From Aporrectodea caliginosa (Eukaryota; Annelida; Clitellata; Crassiclitellata; Lumbricidae): 64,000 nt of DNA. Numbering within the stretch: the stretch's first letter is position 1; each line of letters starts with the position of its first letter. The notes beneath the pieces were generated by a model that was given only the letters and a program-made list of their open reading frames with translations, had not been told where the DNA came from and made no database searches. Shown one piece after another: positions 1 to 9,990 of this stretch. The stretch spans positions 1,396,001 through 1,460,000 of the forward strand of contig JACEVL010000019.1 of the NCBI GenBank assembly GCA_020284085.1, written 5' to 3'. The translations under genes were made by a program, and so were the position numbers.

Positions 1-1190
1 TTTGGTCTGTTTTCGAAAAGTCATTCTACGAGACAGTCTAGGATGGCAAACCTACTGAAGGAGGTTGGTCTCGCGTCGAGGTAGAAATGATATTAAGAAA
101 TGGCGAAATCGTCGATCTATACATTCACTTGAACGTTAATCATTCCAGTCATAATATAACTGCTAACACATTTGTCCTTTCTGATAAAAAAAACATACAT
201 TTATTCTTTAGTTCGCACTTCGCAGCGTTTGTATGATAGCGGTGCGCTACATAAATTCTCTGTTCAGCTATCCTGAATAGCAAATGAGACGTTCATCATA
301 AACAACAACATGCATATCGAACAGATAAAAACAACACGAATTAACATACAAAGTGCACAACTGCATTGCGTTTAATGCCGAAATAATTACCTTTTAGACG
401 AAAATATTCCTATTTAAACGAAAAAGAAAACTAATTTACCATCAGATGACCTGACCGACAAAAGAGAAACTACAACAGATGACATATTTATGGTAGAACT
501 ACACGTCTAATGACGTAATATGTGATCAAAGACTTAGTATTCGAGTATTAAAATGTAACGCATGAAAGTAGATATAGGGCCTACTTCAAGCGCAAGTTTG
601 CAAATTTTTTAGCGCGACGCAGAGTCCGCACCGTGGAGACTAGCTAATTTTCTGGCTCTAAGTCCCATAGGCCTATGAATAAAAGTCTGCAAGAGCCAAG
701 TTTTTTATAACAATATGACTAGGTCTAGATAGGACTATAATTATACTTAGGGCCTATAGGCAATAGCCCGATTTAACTAAACAAGCCTTGCACGATCGAG
801 AGCGCGTTTCGCTACATTCCTATTATCCTATATGAGAACAGATGAGTTTTTACTTTTGTTTTAAATTGAGCAAGAGATGAGCGTTGACGAACTGAAGTTG
901 GAATTAAGGCTGTTCCATTCTTTGGGTTCTGAGATCAAAAAGGCACGGTTTCCAAACTTCCGGTTTATGCGAAGTACAGCAAAATCTCCTCGCGTGGACG
1001 ATCGGAGTCCTCTAGCATTGGAGGCAGTGACCAGTGAGTGTAAATCACGGGGAGAGGGGACAGTCCCGTCAAAGTTTTGAGGTAGGCCTATCTGTACCCC
1101 CCCGAGAAAATCTGTCCCTCACAAAAGTTATGTAGTAGGGTGGAGTGGAAAAACCGAAAATTAGAAATTAAAAGTAATAGCAACCAAAAA
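1..1190. other. Unassigned AT-rich sequence
   Basis: I see no convincing gene, RNA or transposon end here. Short open frames such as one at 877-1080 have no recognisable motif and no splice context. The stretch from about 1090 leads into the left arm of the inverted repeat that starts near 1195. Confidence 0.5.
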
Positions 1191-1788
1191 GTTGCCTAAT
1201 GGTATGGGATCAAAAAATGTAGAAAAGTTTTTTAAATATTAATGTCTTTCCGCCCCACCAGAGGGCCAAAGTTACGAAAATAGCATTTTTTCGAGAAAAT
1301 TGCAGGTTTTCTTGTAATATTTTTAATTGAAAACTAATTAATTTTCATTCAATATACCGTTGGATAGAGCTTTCAAAACTGAATAAAACGATATATTAAT
1401 TTTCAGAATATTCCCATATTTGTAGAAGTTATTAACTTTCTACCATTTCCTCCTGGTTCGCGACATGTCGCTAAGTCTGAAAACGGTTAAACACTAATAA
1501 CTTTTTATCCTTCGAGATATTTCAACCCATAGTATGTCATTCGATTCAGCTCTGAACCACCGTTCTAACGGTACATTGTGATGCGGGATTGTTAACAGTA
1601 CACATTTGTTTCACATTTGTTTACAGTTTTAGTATAGTATTTTTGCAATTTTTCATTGATTCTGTTGTCATTTCAGCTGAATGCGCACTTTATCCGATAA
1701 ATTGAGCGCTAAGAACATTCCATTTTGATCGGGAATAATTGCGAAATGTCGAAGTATAAAAGCTACATTGCCTACTCCTTCTTAAACA

Positions 1789-2565
1789 TTGTTTTCGAAG
1801 TTCGGACACAGTCAGGAACTACGGCAGACTGTTCTACCCCCATATGAGAAATGTGTTTCTGTTGAACTGGTCCACTACCTTGATTTTCACTCTCTAATGC
1901 CTCCTCTTCAGTCTGGATTTAGGAAATTCCACTCGACGGAATCTCATATGGTGAGTCTTCTAGCAGATATATTTCATGATGTGGACCGTAGCCATATCAT
2001 TCTACTCTCCCTTTATGACATCAGTGCCGCTTTTGACACTGTTGATCATACCATCCTCTTAGACCTGCTGTCTAGTTAGTCTGGGATGGTTGACTCTGCT
2101 CTTCTTTGGTTGCATTTGTTCCTCACGGTTCGCACTGTTTCTGTAATTTTCGGTCCTACCCGCTCTCTCTGAGTCCACGTCACTTATGGCTTACCTCAGG
2201 GCTCTGTCTGTGTTCCCCTTCTGTTTATTTTGTAAACCTCGGATCTAGCTAGGGTTCTTGGTCCACTCAATGTCCTCTTCCACCAATATGCTAATGACAC
2301 GTGATCTTGGATTAATTCTCGATCCTGTCCTCTCTCTGTCACGATCTTAAGGTCTATTGTACTTCAGTTTATGCTCTCCATGGCCTTTGCTCCCTTCGGT
2401 CTTCGGCCTGTGGCCACTTGGCTGTCCCTGGAATGCGTACCTCTATGGCCCAGTCTAGGCGTCTCGCTTCTGTTGGCTCTCCAACTGGAACCGACTGCCG
2501 CAGTCCCTTAGGGCTGACTTCCTTTCTGTTTCCTCTGACCAGTTCCTCAAGCGCCCGAAACGTCT
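1789..2565 (+). pseudogene. Degraded LINE reverse transcriptase fragment (CR1/L2-like)
   Basis: The translation shows reverse transcriptase blocks of non-LTR retrotransposons. Near 1900 there is a QSGFR block, at about 2020-2060 AAFDTVDHTIL, and at about 2185-2225 GLPQGS followed by PLLF. Near 2285-2300 YANDT replaces the catalytic YADDT, and WNRLPQSLRADF, the usual C-terminal tail of such proteins, lies near 2490. The blocks are in different frames with stops between them, so the copy is dead. It forms the left half of the inverted repeat and points rightward. Confidence 0.75.
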
Positions 2566-2572
2566 CTTTCTG

Positions 2573-3062
2573 TCAGTGAAGATACTTCCTGGGTTGGGAT
2601 AGCCTCTGATTTTTAAGTCCATGGCGCTTAAGTAGAAACATGATGTACTGGTTCTTGTCTTGGTTTAGACAAAGACGATTAGCGGATAACCCTCTATCAA
2701 GAGCAGCTGAAACCTCTAGAACTACGTTCAACCATAGCAGCGGCTGCGACGGCAGGGCCATGAAGGTAAAGAATGAATGGAACCAAGAAGAGCAGAGTCG
2801 ACAATCTCAAGTGATCAACAGTGTCAAAAGCGACACTAATGTCATAAAGAGAGAGTAGAATGATATGGCTACGGTCCACATCATGAATATCTGCTATAGA
2901 AGACTCACCATATGAGATTCCACTGAGTGGGATTTACTAAATCCAGACTGAATTGGAGGCATTAGAGGGTGAAAATCAAGGTAGTGGACCAGTTCAACAG
3001 AAACACATTTCTCATATGGGGATGGAACAGTCTGCCGTAGTTCCTGACTGTGTCCGAACTTC
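2573..3062 (-). pseudogene. Second LINE reverse transcriptase fragment, opposite orientation
   Basis: Reading leftward, the same reverse transcriptase segment appears as in the facing arm: the QSGF block near 2950, VAFDTVDH near 2830, then after a deletion the SANRLCLNQDK block near 2660. In intact elements that last block follows the catalytic loop. The part encoding GxPQGS and YADD is missing here. It converges tail-to-tail with the fragment at 1789-2565, and the two copies lack different internal parts, so they decayed independently after the inverted arrangement formed. Confidence 0.7.
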
Positions 3063-3710
3063 GAAAACAATGTTTACGAAGGAGTAGGCAATGTAGCTTT
3101 TATACTTCGACATTTCGAAATTATTCCCGATCAAAATGGAATGTTCCTTGGAGCTCAATTCATCGGACAAAGTGCGCATTCAGCTGAAATGACAACAGAA
3201 TCAATGAAAATTGCAAAAAATACTATATTAAAACTGTAAAAAAAAGTAAAACAAATGTTTACTGTTAACAATCCTGCATCACAATGTAGCCTACCGTTAG
3301 AACGGCGGTTCAGAGCTGAATCGAAAGACATACTATGGGTTGAAGTATCTCGAAGGATAAAAAAGTTATTAGTGTTTAACTGTTTTCAGACTTCGCGACA
3401 TGTCGCGAACCAGAGGAAATGGTAGAAAGTTAATAACTTCTACAAATATGGGCTTATTTTGAAAATTATTATATCGTTTTATTCAGTTTTGTTTGAAAGC
3501 TCTATCCACCGGTATATTGAATGAAAATTACAATTAGTTTTCAATTAAAAATATTACAAGGAAACCTGCAATTTTCTCGAAAAAATGCTATTTTGCGTAA
3601 CTTTGGCCCCTCTGGTGGGGGCGGAAGACATTAATATTTTTTAAACCTTTCTACATTTTTTAATCTCTATACCATTAGAGCAATACGTAAACTGAACGAA
3701 GTATACTGAG

Positions 3711-3850
3711 NNNNNNNNNNNNNNNNNNNNNNNNNNNNNNNNNNNNNNNNNNNNNNNNNNNNNNNNNNNNNNNNNNNNNNNNNNNNNNNNNNNNNNNNNN
3801 NNNNNNNNNNNNNNNNNNNNNNNNNNNNNNNNNNNNNNNNNNNNNNNNNN
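3711..3850. other. Assembly gap (140 N)
   Basis: This is a run of unknown bases between the right end of the inverted repeat and sequence just downstream of a von Willebrand A exon. The gap may hide the next exon of that gene and any flank of the inverted repeat. Confidence 0.99.
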
Positions 3851-4079
3851 TTGATTACCGCCATGGACGACGGGAGTCAGTGGGCGTCACTGTGGACATG
3901 GAGATGGCTGAGTCCCATTTTCCTACAACATACGTCGACCAGAGTGGGGTTGTCGTTCTCCCAATCCAAGTGGGGGTTAGACGCCACCGAATGTCTTTCT
4001 GGATGGCAAGTCCGATCACATCGCCCTCCTATATTAGACGGATCCCTGACCAACCGGAGAGGGAAGTCGCGCAGACTAC

Positions 4080-4199
4080 CCAATGATGTTGATGCCGTTG
4101 CTTCTGGCTGTCATGGCGTCCATCCACGTGGTAGTCGTATTGTCCGACATCCCATCAGTGATGACCATCACGTAGGTGCTTGCATTTGCTCTCTGGCCA
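4080..4199 (-). pseudogene. von Willebrand factor A domain, exon C (second vWA, middle part)
   Basis: Read on the minus strand, an acceptor (CTGCAG at about 4205-4200) is followed by 120 nt encoding ASTYVMVITDGMSDN and then MTARSNGINIIG. This is the fourth strand of a vWA fold with the metal-site ITDG motif intact, followed by the helix and strand leading to the usual IGVG. A donor (GTAGTC) starts at 4079. The first base completes the arginine codon split at the end of exon B (5735), so phase and sequence both support the join. vWA domains bind ligands or matrix partners through a metal-ion site, usually in secreted or cell-surface proteins. This exon itself is unbroken. I class it as part of a probable pseudogene because exons A and B are frameshifted. 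No following exon is recognisable; about 3860-4080 has weak HYR-like residues I could not confirm. Confidence 0.72.
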
Positions 4200-4692
4200 C
4201 TGCAGATCGGGGGTAAACATCTGGTCGACGGTGTTCCTAATAATTTAATGCGAGTGATGTTATGAATCTCCTGAAAACATCTGCCCTACTGCGCATGTTG
4301 CATCCATAGACATAGAGCCCTACGTCTGCTATTGTAGGTACTAGGTAGGCCTAATTAATGCACAATCGAAAGATGTGATCATTGTAATGGCAAGGAGCTT
4401 TCACTAGCAGCTGGGGTGGCTCCATCTGGTAGTAAAGCATCTTTAGAATTAAACTACTAATGCTAACAAAACGCCAATAAGGAATGTAATGTAGGATTAA
4501 TTTCATGTAGCTTCTCTATCCGATCTATGTACATATGAATGCATGTGCGGCCTATGCACGTTTGTATGTATGCGTGCATATATATATGTATAAATGTTGT
4601 ATGCCATGCATAGGCCCTAAGTATGATGTATGATCTATGTCTGCAAGTATCCGTACACGTGTGGTGTAAGCAGTCCCTGTGTATCTATCTAT

Positions 4693-5196
4693 TAGAGAGT
4701 GACATGGGGAGACAATCTCGTCCCCATCCCCGCCCCGCAACAAGTAAGTCTTCCCCATCCCCGCCCCATCCCCGCAGGGTTTCTCCCCATCCCCGCCCCA
4801 TCCCCGCAGGACGACATCACATTCACCAAAAAGTTTACACCAATTCAAATTTAAAAAATAACATTTTTTAGCTATAAAATCTATCTGTATCGCAGACTGC
4901 AATAGTCTGTTATTATCTTATCGACAGTTTGCATTAACCAAAGTCCTGACTATTTCTGACTAGTAGGCTTCAGGAAATAAAAAATATCCTTATCAGTTCT
5001 CAAGTTCTTAACATCACCCGGGTTTCTTGCCGGCTCATTCCCCATTACCGCGGTATTACCGCGAGAGTAAACCCCATTACCGCGGTATTACCGCAATTGT
5101 TGTCCCCATTACCGCGGTATTACCGCAATTGTTGTCCCCATTACCCCGGGATTTACCGCGGTTTTCCCGCGGGGAAATTCCCCATGTCACTCTCTA
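4693..5196. mobile_element. hAT-like non-autonomous element with GC-rich internal repeats
   Basis: Terminal inverted repeats of 18 bp (TAGAGAGTGACATGGGGA at 4693, its complement ending at 5196) are flanked on both sides by the identical 8-bp direct repeat CTATCTAT (4685-4692 and 5197-5204). Eight-base target-site duplications are typical of hAT transposons. The interior carries C-rich repeats built on CCCCATCCCCGCC (4725-4815) and, on the other side, tandem units built on CCCATTACCGCGGTATTACC (5040-5170). No transposase is present. Confidence 0.85.
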
Positions 5197-5470
5197 CTAT
5201 CTATATGCATGATTTATGCATGTAAGTACATGTATGTCTAATAATGCAGACAATTTATGCTACCTGTGCCAGGCTAAGCGGTGTTAACGCTTACTAAAAT
5301 TCGCCAGTAAGGAGTAAATGTTCATATAACTAGAAGAGTCACCAAGGGTGCATTCCTGCACACATTTCAAGTTCAACCGATCCAGAATAGAAATTTGATG
5401 TTTGGGTCATGAGATGCATTGAAAAGAAGAGTTGTTCAATGTTTATTTGGGAAGCAGCTAATCAGATGAA

Positions 5471-5712
5471 GCATGGTGGCTGATTGGTTAGAGCGCTCGG
5501 TCAATAACGCGGAGAGTACGGGTTCGAGCCTCCACTCAGGCGGTTAATTACTGTGTAGGGACCTTGAGCAAGTCCTTCATTTATAATAATTGCTCAGCGC
5601 CATCGATGTTCTGTCGTATGGTCGTGTGCACTTCTGAACTTTGGAAGGATGGTCACATCAAAATACAGTTGTATTGTATTGTATTGTGTTGTAGTGTAGT
5701 GTAGTAATCAGT
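5471..5712 (+). mobile_element. tRNA-derived SINE
   Basis: The head shows a tRNA-like internal RNA polymerase III promoter: an A box (TGGCTGATTGG near 5476) and a B box (GGGTTCGAGCC near 5520) about 32 nt further on. The ends do not pair as an acceptor stem, so this is not a functional tRNA. A tRNA-unrelated body follows, and the 3' end is a tail of TTGTA-type repeats (about 5667-5712). It sits immediately beside exon B of the vWA gene. Confidence 0.7.
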
Positions 5713-5734
5713 TGTATTGTATGTACAAACGCAC

Positions 5735-6003
5735 CGAATGGTTGAGGCGGTGTTCGTTGCTCCATCTTCGTATCTGGTGTTGAACGCTTGGAGGAGAGTG
5801 AACGAGTTGAGGTTGAAGATGATGATGGAGTTGATGCAGTAAGTAAGAAGACCGATCCTGGTTCCGGTGTTGCTGCTCATGGACTGGAGTTCACTGTCAA
5901 GGTCGAGGATCACGGAAGACGTGGCGAGTGGCCAGTTGTCCAGTGCGATGCATTGCTTCAGAGGAATCGATGGCAAAGACCACACCCGTTGGCTTCCGAC
6001 AAA
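5735..6003 (-). pseudogene. von Willebrand factor A domain, exon B (second vWA, N-terminal part)
   Basis: A minus-strand acceptor (TTTGTCTCAG, ending at 6004) is followed by a frame reading CRKPTGVVFAIDSSEAM, the first strand and metal-site loop of a vWA domain. The frame then slips, and the rest continues in another frame as GTRIGLLTY and later EDGATNTASTIR, the third strand and the threonine loop of the metal site. A donor (GTGCGT) lies at 5734-5729. The slip falls around 5910-5960. The metal-site loop is D-S-S-E-A rather than D-x-S-x-S, so its last serine is lost. Exon C completes this domain. Decayed gene or local sequence error cannot be told apart by eye. Confidence 0.7.
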
Positions 6004-6480
6004 CTGAGACAAAGACAATGCATCATCATATTACACAGCACGCATCGTGCCAAGTTTCTTTAACTCGGAGGCAGTTTTCTTCTTTAATTAATGCTGACTC
6101 CCTCACCATCTGGCTATGAATGCTGGAAGACCGATCTGAGATCTTAGTCTTCAACCGAGCAGGCCGACGATTTTAAGGGGCCGCCACATTCTTACCGTTG
6201 GGTCACTGGCTACTGTTTTCTTTTTGGTAAAATCAAATGTGATTAGTCATGTTTTGAATGACTTTTTCTTCGTGTTCTTTCCGGCCCTGGTAATTCCTCT
6301 ACGAAGGGGAAAGAGGCAGAGTTGGAGAGGAGGGAGGAGAGGGAAGGAAGGGACTCGGGCACCAAACTACGTTGGAACAAGGCCAACGGGGTGGGGGAAG
6401 GGCTTGCTGTAATAAGAAGTATCCGAGTGGCTCTTAAGAGGCGATATGCAAATGCAATAAAATGTACCAAGAAATAATGG

Positions 6481-7671
6481 AAAAGCTCGAGGGTACGTAG
6501 CCTACCATACGTATTCTATTTTTTGAAAGGTACGTACGTTTTTTAACGTACCCTATTTTAGGGTACGTAAACAATACAAAAATACGTTAACCACGTCATT
6601 GCTCATTATAAGAATGTTCAATTTAATTTAAGCAAACAATCACAACCCAGCGTAGTAGGCCTAAATTGCTGCAATGCTATTATTGTAGGTCTATGTATGC
6701 TGTATTGCATCATACCTTGCACTCAATGCACTGTTTTGGGTCAGATTCATGAGATGTAGATGGAATCAGATTTTTTCCACTTGTTGATATGTCAAGCGCG
6801 CGCTTTCGTGACATGACCGCATTTTCACACAACTTCTTGTTTTCTGCCTTCATGAAGCTTACGACCACATTATCCGGAACTTTCTCGCATTTTGCAACTC
6901 CTGAGATGGTTTCGACTCCTAGATGTGCTCTTATGCGATTGCCTGATCCAACCCAGAACTTTTTGTCGCAAAAATTGCGTCCATCAAATAATTGTTTTTG
7001 AATTTTTCAACACTTTCACGTGCCACCATTCCTTCCAGTGGCGGCGGCACGGCCTTCTAAATATAGTTATATTTAGAAGGCCGTGCGTCAGGCGGGATAG
7101 GGGGGGGGGCTTAGCCCTCCTAACTGCGGCTCAGCCCCCAACAAGTGGGAAATCACTGCAAATCACAGGGAGAGGAGGGGACAAAAGGGAAGGGCTTGGA
7201 GCTTTAGCCCCCCAAACCTGAAATCCTGGCGCCTCCACTAATTCCTTACAACGTTCTCTAGGCATCGCTGAATCGCTGACTAATGCGTATAAAGATATAC
7301 TACAACTTTCAAGTTACAGAAATTTGCAAACCAGTGACGTGCAGGCCTAGTTAGCTCTCCTCAGAATGAAAGTACAATTTGCATTAAATTAATTATAAGT
7401 TTTTATAAACAAAGAATTTGTCGAATTACATTAAATTTTACTGGTACGTTTCCGGAAGTAGCGGTTTCAATGACGCATACTGTTGACGTCAGATTATACA
7501 TAGGCTATGGGTCGCCGAGTAAACCATAAATAAAATTTTCGTGTATGCTACGTACAAGAGCTATATAATTATTACCGACCATATGCGTATTCTATTTTTT
7601 GAAAGGTACGTACGTATTTTAACGTATTCTATTTTAGGGTAGCCTACGCGTAGGCCTACCCTCGAGCTCTG
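6481..7671. mobile_element. hAT-like element (about 1.19 kb), non-autonomous
   Basis: The ends are inverted copies sharing AGCTCGAGGGTA (left near 6484, right ending near 7669). They are flanked by AATAATGG (6473-6480) and AATAATAG (7672-7679), an 8-bp target-site duplication with one mismatch. A second signature, CGTATTCTATTTTTTGAAAG, occurs in direct orientation near each end (6510 and 7585). No transposase frame is recognisable. A smaller element (7036-7240) is nested inside. Confidence 0.7.
7036..7240. mobile_element. Nested hAT-like MITE, CAGTGGCGGC family, copy 1
   Basis: This 205-bp element starts CAGTGGCGGCG and ends with the near-complement GCGCCTCCACTA. It is flanked by ATTCCTTC (7028-7035) and ATTCCTTA (7241-7248), an 8-bp duplication with one mismatch. 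It contains a 40-nt hairpin at 7047-7086 and a G/C-rich body. The same terminal sequence occurs at 51420-51610 with a perfect duplication, which supports the family. Confidence 0.75.
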
Positions 7672-7849
7672 AATAATAGTGTCAAACCTAAGACCTATTT
7701 TTCTGTAAATGTTGCACGTGACAGCACGTCTATCATAAAAGTGGGCAACAAACTGAACAGATAGCCTACACTGTAACAGTGACGGGTTTACCCTGAAGCA
7801 GATCGTCTGAAAACCACATACCCTTAAATGAGATTCAAAAACGAATATG

Positions 7850-8434
7850 CTTACTTTGACAGATCATATTGACGAGAGGCTGTGCAGTAGCCTACTCTGC
7901 TGCGGACTTTCGAAGGTTTCCTGGAAGACGGTGTTTTCGTTCGGGTAGCTGGTAATGGCCCTCATTTCATCCATGTCCAGCCAATTGCCGAGCCCGACCA
8001 GAAGAAGTGCGATGGCAGGAAGGGCCTTCCTGCCATGCCCGCCTGCTGCTGAGTCTCTCCCGGGCTTCACGACCGACCGAGCTCTTGTAAAGAGAACGGC
8101 GACGTTCGGGATGTCCCTCGGTGGAGATGGTTGTGCGCAGGGACTCCAGGGCACCAGCGATGTTGGAACAACTGCCAGCATAGAAGGCGTTTAAGATGGT
8201 CGCTCTGATGACCACGGTCGTCGAGTTTTTTTGGGGGAGAGGAAGGGCGAACACCAAATGGGGTTGGTCGCTGTACGTCATCAGACCAACCCGTTCCACT
8301 CTCGTGTCGATAGACAGTAGCAACAGATATTGAGAGTGTAGTGAAGTGTCTTTCGGGAGTTGGTGAAGTCTCTGTTTCCGATGGCGTCGACCATGAAAAC
8401 CACGTCCACTGAGTTGTTGGACGTTGGAAGCTGA
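7850..8434 (-). pseudogene. von Willebrand factor A domain, exon A (first vWA, complete but frameshifted)
   Basis: On the minus strand one exon covers a whole vWA fold, but in three frames. In order they read SVDVVFMVDAIGNRDF (first strand, about 8415-8360), RVERVGLMTYSDQP (about 8305-8265), AGSCSNIAGALESLR (threonine loop, about 8175-8130), IPNVAVLFTRARS (about 8115-8075) and ALLLVGLGN followed by AITSYPNENTVF (about 7990-7920). Frame changes fall at about 8325-8340, at the CCC run 8115-8117, and probably near 7875 just before a donor (GTAAGC). The metal-site loop reads D-A-I-G-N and ITDG is replaced, so metal binding would be lost even if the frames were corrected. A likely acceptor (CTGATCAG) ends at about 8435. 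It precedes exons B and C on the same strand and is probably part of one multi-vWA protein. Confidence 0.72.
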
Positions 8435-8489
8435 TCAGGAAATCTGTATGAAATACACCCATCCACGACCACCTCAGTCAAAAGTCAAG

Positions 8490-9860
8490 TGGCTGAGTCT
8501 TCCTTCCTTATTAATAATATATAATGAAACAGAAATGAACGCTTATCCTTCTATCTTCAAGTGTCGCCATAGCATTCTGATTTACATGTAGGCCTATTTT
8601 ATTACACGTCATCGCAATAACCAAATACAAACGTTGTCATAACAACGCGAGATCATGCACAATGATAATTAATAATATGAACGTGTTAACCGAAGCGGCC
8701 GTGTAGCGGACGCGCATTGGCCCACAGACACGCGCAGGGGTTGGGATGGAATGGGGTGAGTGTGAGTGAGGGGAGTGTGATGGAGGGGAGAGAGGAGTTA
8801 CAATGGTAGGGGTTGGGAGGGGAGTTACTGTAGGATAGACATGGAGGGGAGGTAAATGGGATGGGAAGGGAGTTGTGGGAGGTGTTGTAAAGTAGGGAGT
8901 TGGGAGTGCAAAGGGAGTGAAACACGTAATTTCCAAATTGTTTGTTAACCGTCCTAGGACGGGCAAGCATCTAGTTTACCTATAATACGACTTGCCCTAT
9001 TCATCTACACTAAGACTTAGGTCTATGTGAGATTTGTGGTCTGTTTCCCCCACCTGACAAAGCCGATACCACGTCCGGCCACGAACACACAACTTCATTC
9101 TTCCATGAAGGGATGATTTACATTAGTTAACTGAGTCATATTTGAAAACACAATATATTGGCCCTGGTCACAAAAAACCTTAGTGATCTTAGATACGCAG
9201 AACTGTTATCGCTAACCATTAACTAATTGAATTTGTCAGCAATAATGCATCTCTGTCATTCCTGCAGGGGCCAATAAACGAATATTGAATTCACTTTTCT
9301 TTACTTTCTCTTTCTCTAATTTCTTTCTTCAATATTGACTTTCTTGATGCGTTTTATATTTATCTGCTGACAACACTTTTTCTCCTAAATTGTCTTGGAG
9401 TTGTTTAAAAAGTGAATTTCAAAATACCTGGCGTGTTCTTTCACGATCTTTATTTGAAAGCCGACTTTCTGGATGTCTTCTGTGCTTTGCTTTAAAGTTG
9501 GAAGTGCTGTAATGGCTTGGACTTTGGCTTTACTTTAAAGCTGTCTTTCTGAATAGTTTTCAGATTTTTATCAACTGAAGAAATCTCTCAGCCGTAAAAT
9601 ATCTTAATCATCTGAAAAAGATTAAACCAAATTATAAAATATCTACTACTGATGTACATAAAAGTTTATGATCTGAAATCGTATATATTTTCTATATGAA
9701 ATATCTTTCCCCTTAATGTGTTTTAAGATATAAAACAAGAATCTGAATATGAAAATATCGGGCATCTTATGTTTGGACTTTACTTGAAAGCTGACTTTCT
9801 GGATATTTGGTCTTCTGGGCTTCGCTTGCTTTTGTCTTGATCTTTGCATTGTTGTAGCCT
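8490..9860. other. Non-coding stretch: G-rich tract and short internal repeats
   Basis: No gene is visible. A G-rich tract at about 8735-8895 has many runs of three or four G on the plus strand. At about 9445, 9530 and 9780 a phrase close to TTGAAAGCTGACTTTCTGGA recurs, suggesting an old internal repeat. At 9158-9282 the inverted words TTGGCCCTG and CAGGGGCCAA flank 125 bp and could be a small decayed element. Confidence 0.4.
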
Positions 9861-9990
9861 AATCTAATCTAATCTAATCTAATCTAATCTAATCTAAAGA
9901 CTTCTATAGCACCGTTATATTAAAGTACATGACATCATTCGAAAGTCTGTGTAATAATTATTATAATCTTCTTTAAAGCTGAACCCGAAA
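9860..9990 (-). mobile_element. LINE or SINE 3' tail with AATCT repeats
   Basis: A pentanucleotide array (AATCT, about eight units, 9861-9897) is followed by TTCTATAGCACC, a variant of the GGCGCTATA 3'-end motif that recurs (as its complement) at other LINE tails in this window. Read on the minus strand this is the usual order: 3' untranslated end, then short tandem tail. No coding part remains. Confidence 0.45.

Larger units (their letters stand above)
1195..3683. repeat. Large inverted repeat with LINE fragments in both arms
   Basis: The left arm (about 1195-2080) and right arm (about 2690-3683) are reverse complements over most of their length, with small indels and scattered substitutions. 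Landmarks shared in opposite orientation include the GCGACATGTCGC core (about 1450 and 3400), the AATATTAATGTCTT stretch near 1240 and 3630, and the start of a reverse transcriptase fragment near 1790 and 3070. The centre (about 2080-2690) holds the 3' parts of the two LINE fragments. The right end lies just inside the N gap. The outer ends diverge abruptly and I found no clear target-site duplication. Confidence 0.75.

Noticed and set aside
877..1080. 67-codon frame near the left edge
   Set aside because: No motif and no splice context; length is within chance expectation.
3860..4079. Possible HYR-type domain next to vWA exon C
   Set aside because: Only scattered residues resemble the family, split across frames; no splice sites fix an exon.
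5471..5545. Possible tRNA gene
   Set aside because: A and B boxes are present, but the ends do not form an acceptor stem and a SINE body and tail follow.
9158..9282. Possible small Tc1/mariner-type element with TTGGCCCTG ends and TA flanks
   Set aside because: Ends match imperfectly and a two-base flank is too short to prove insertion.
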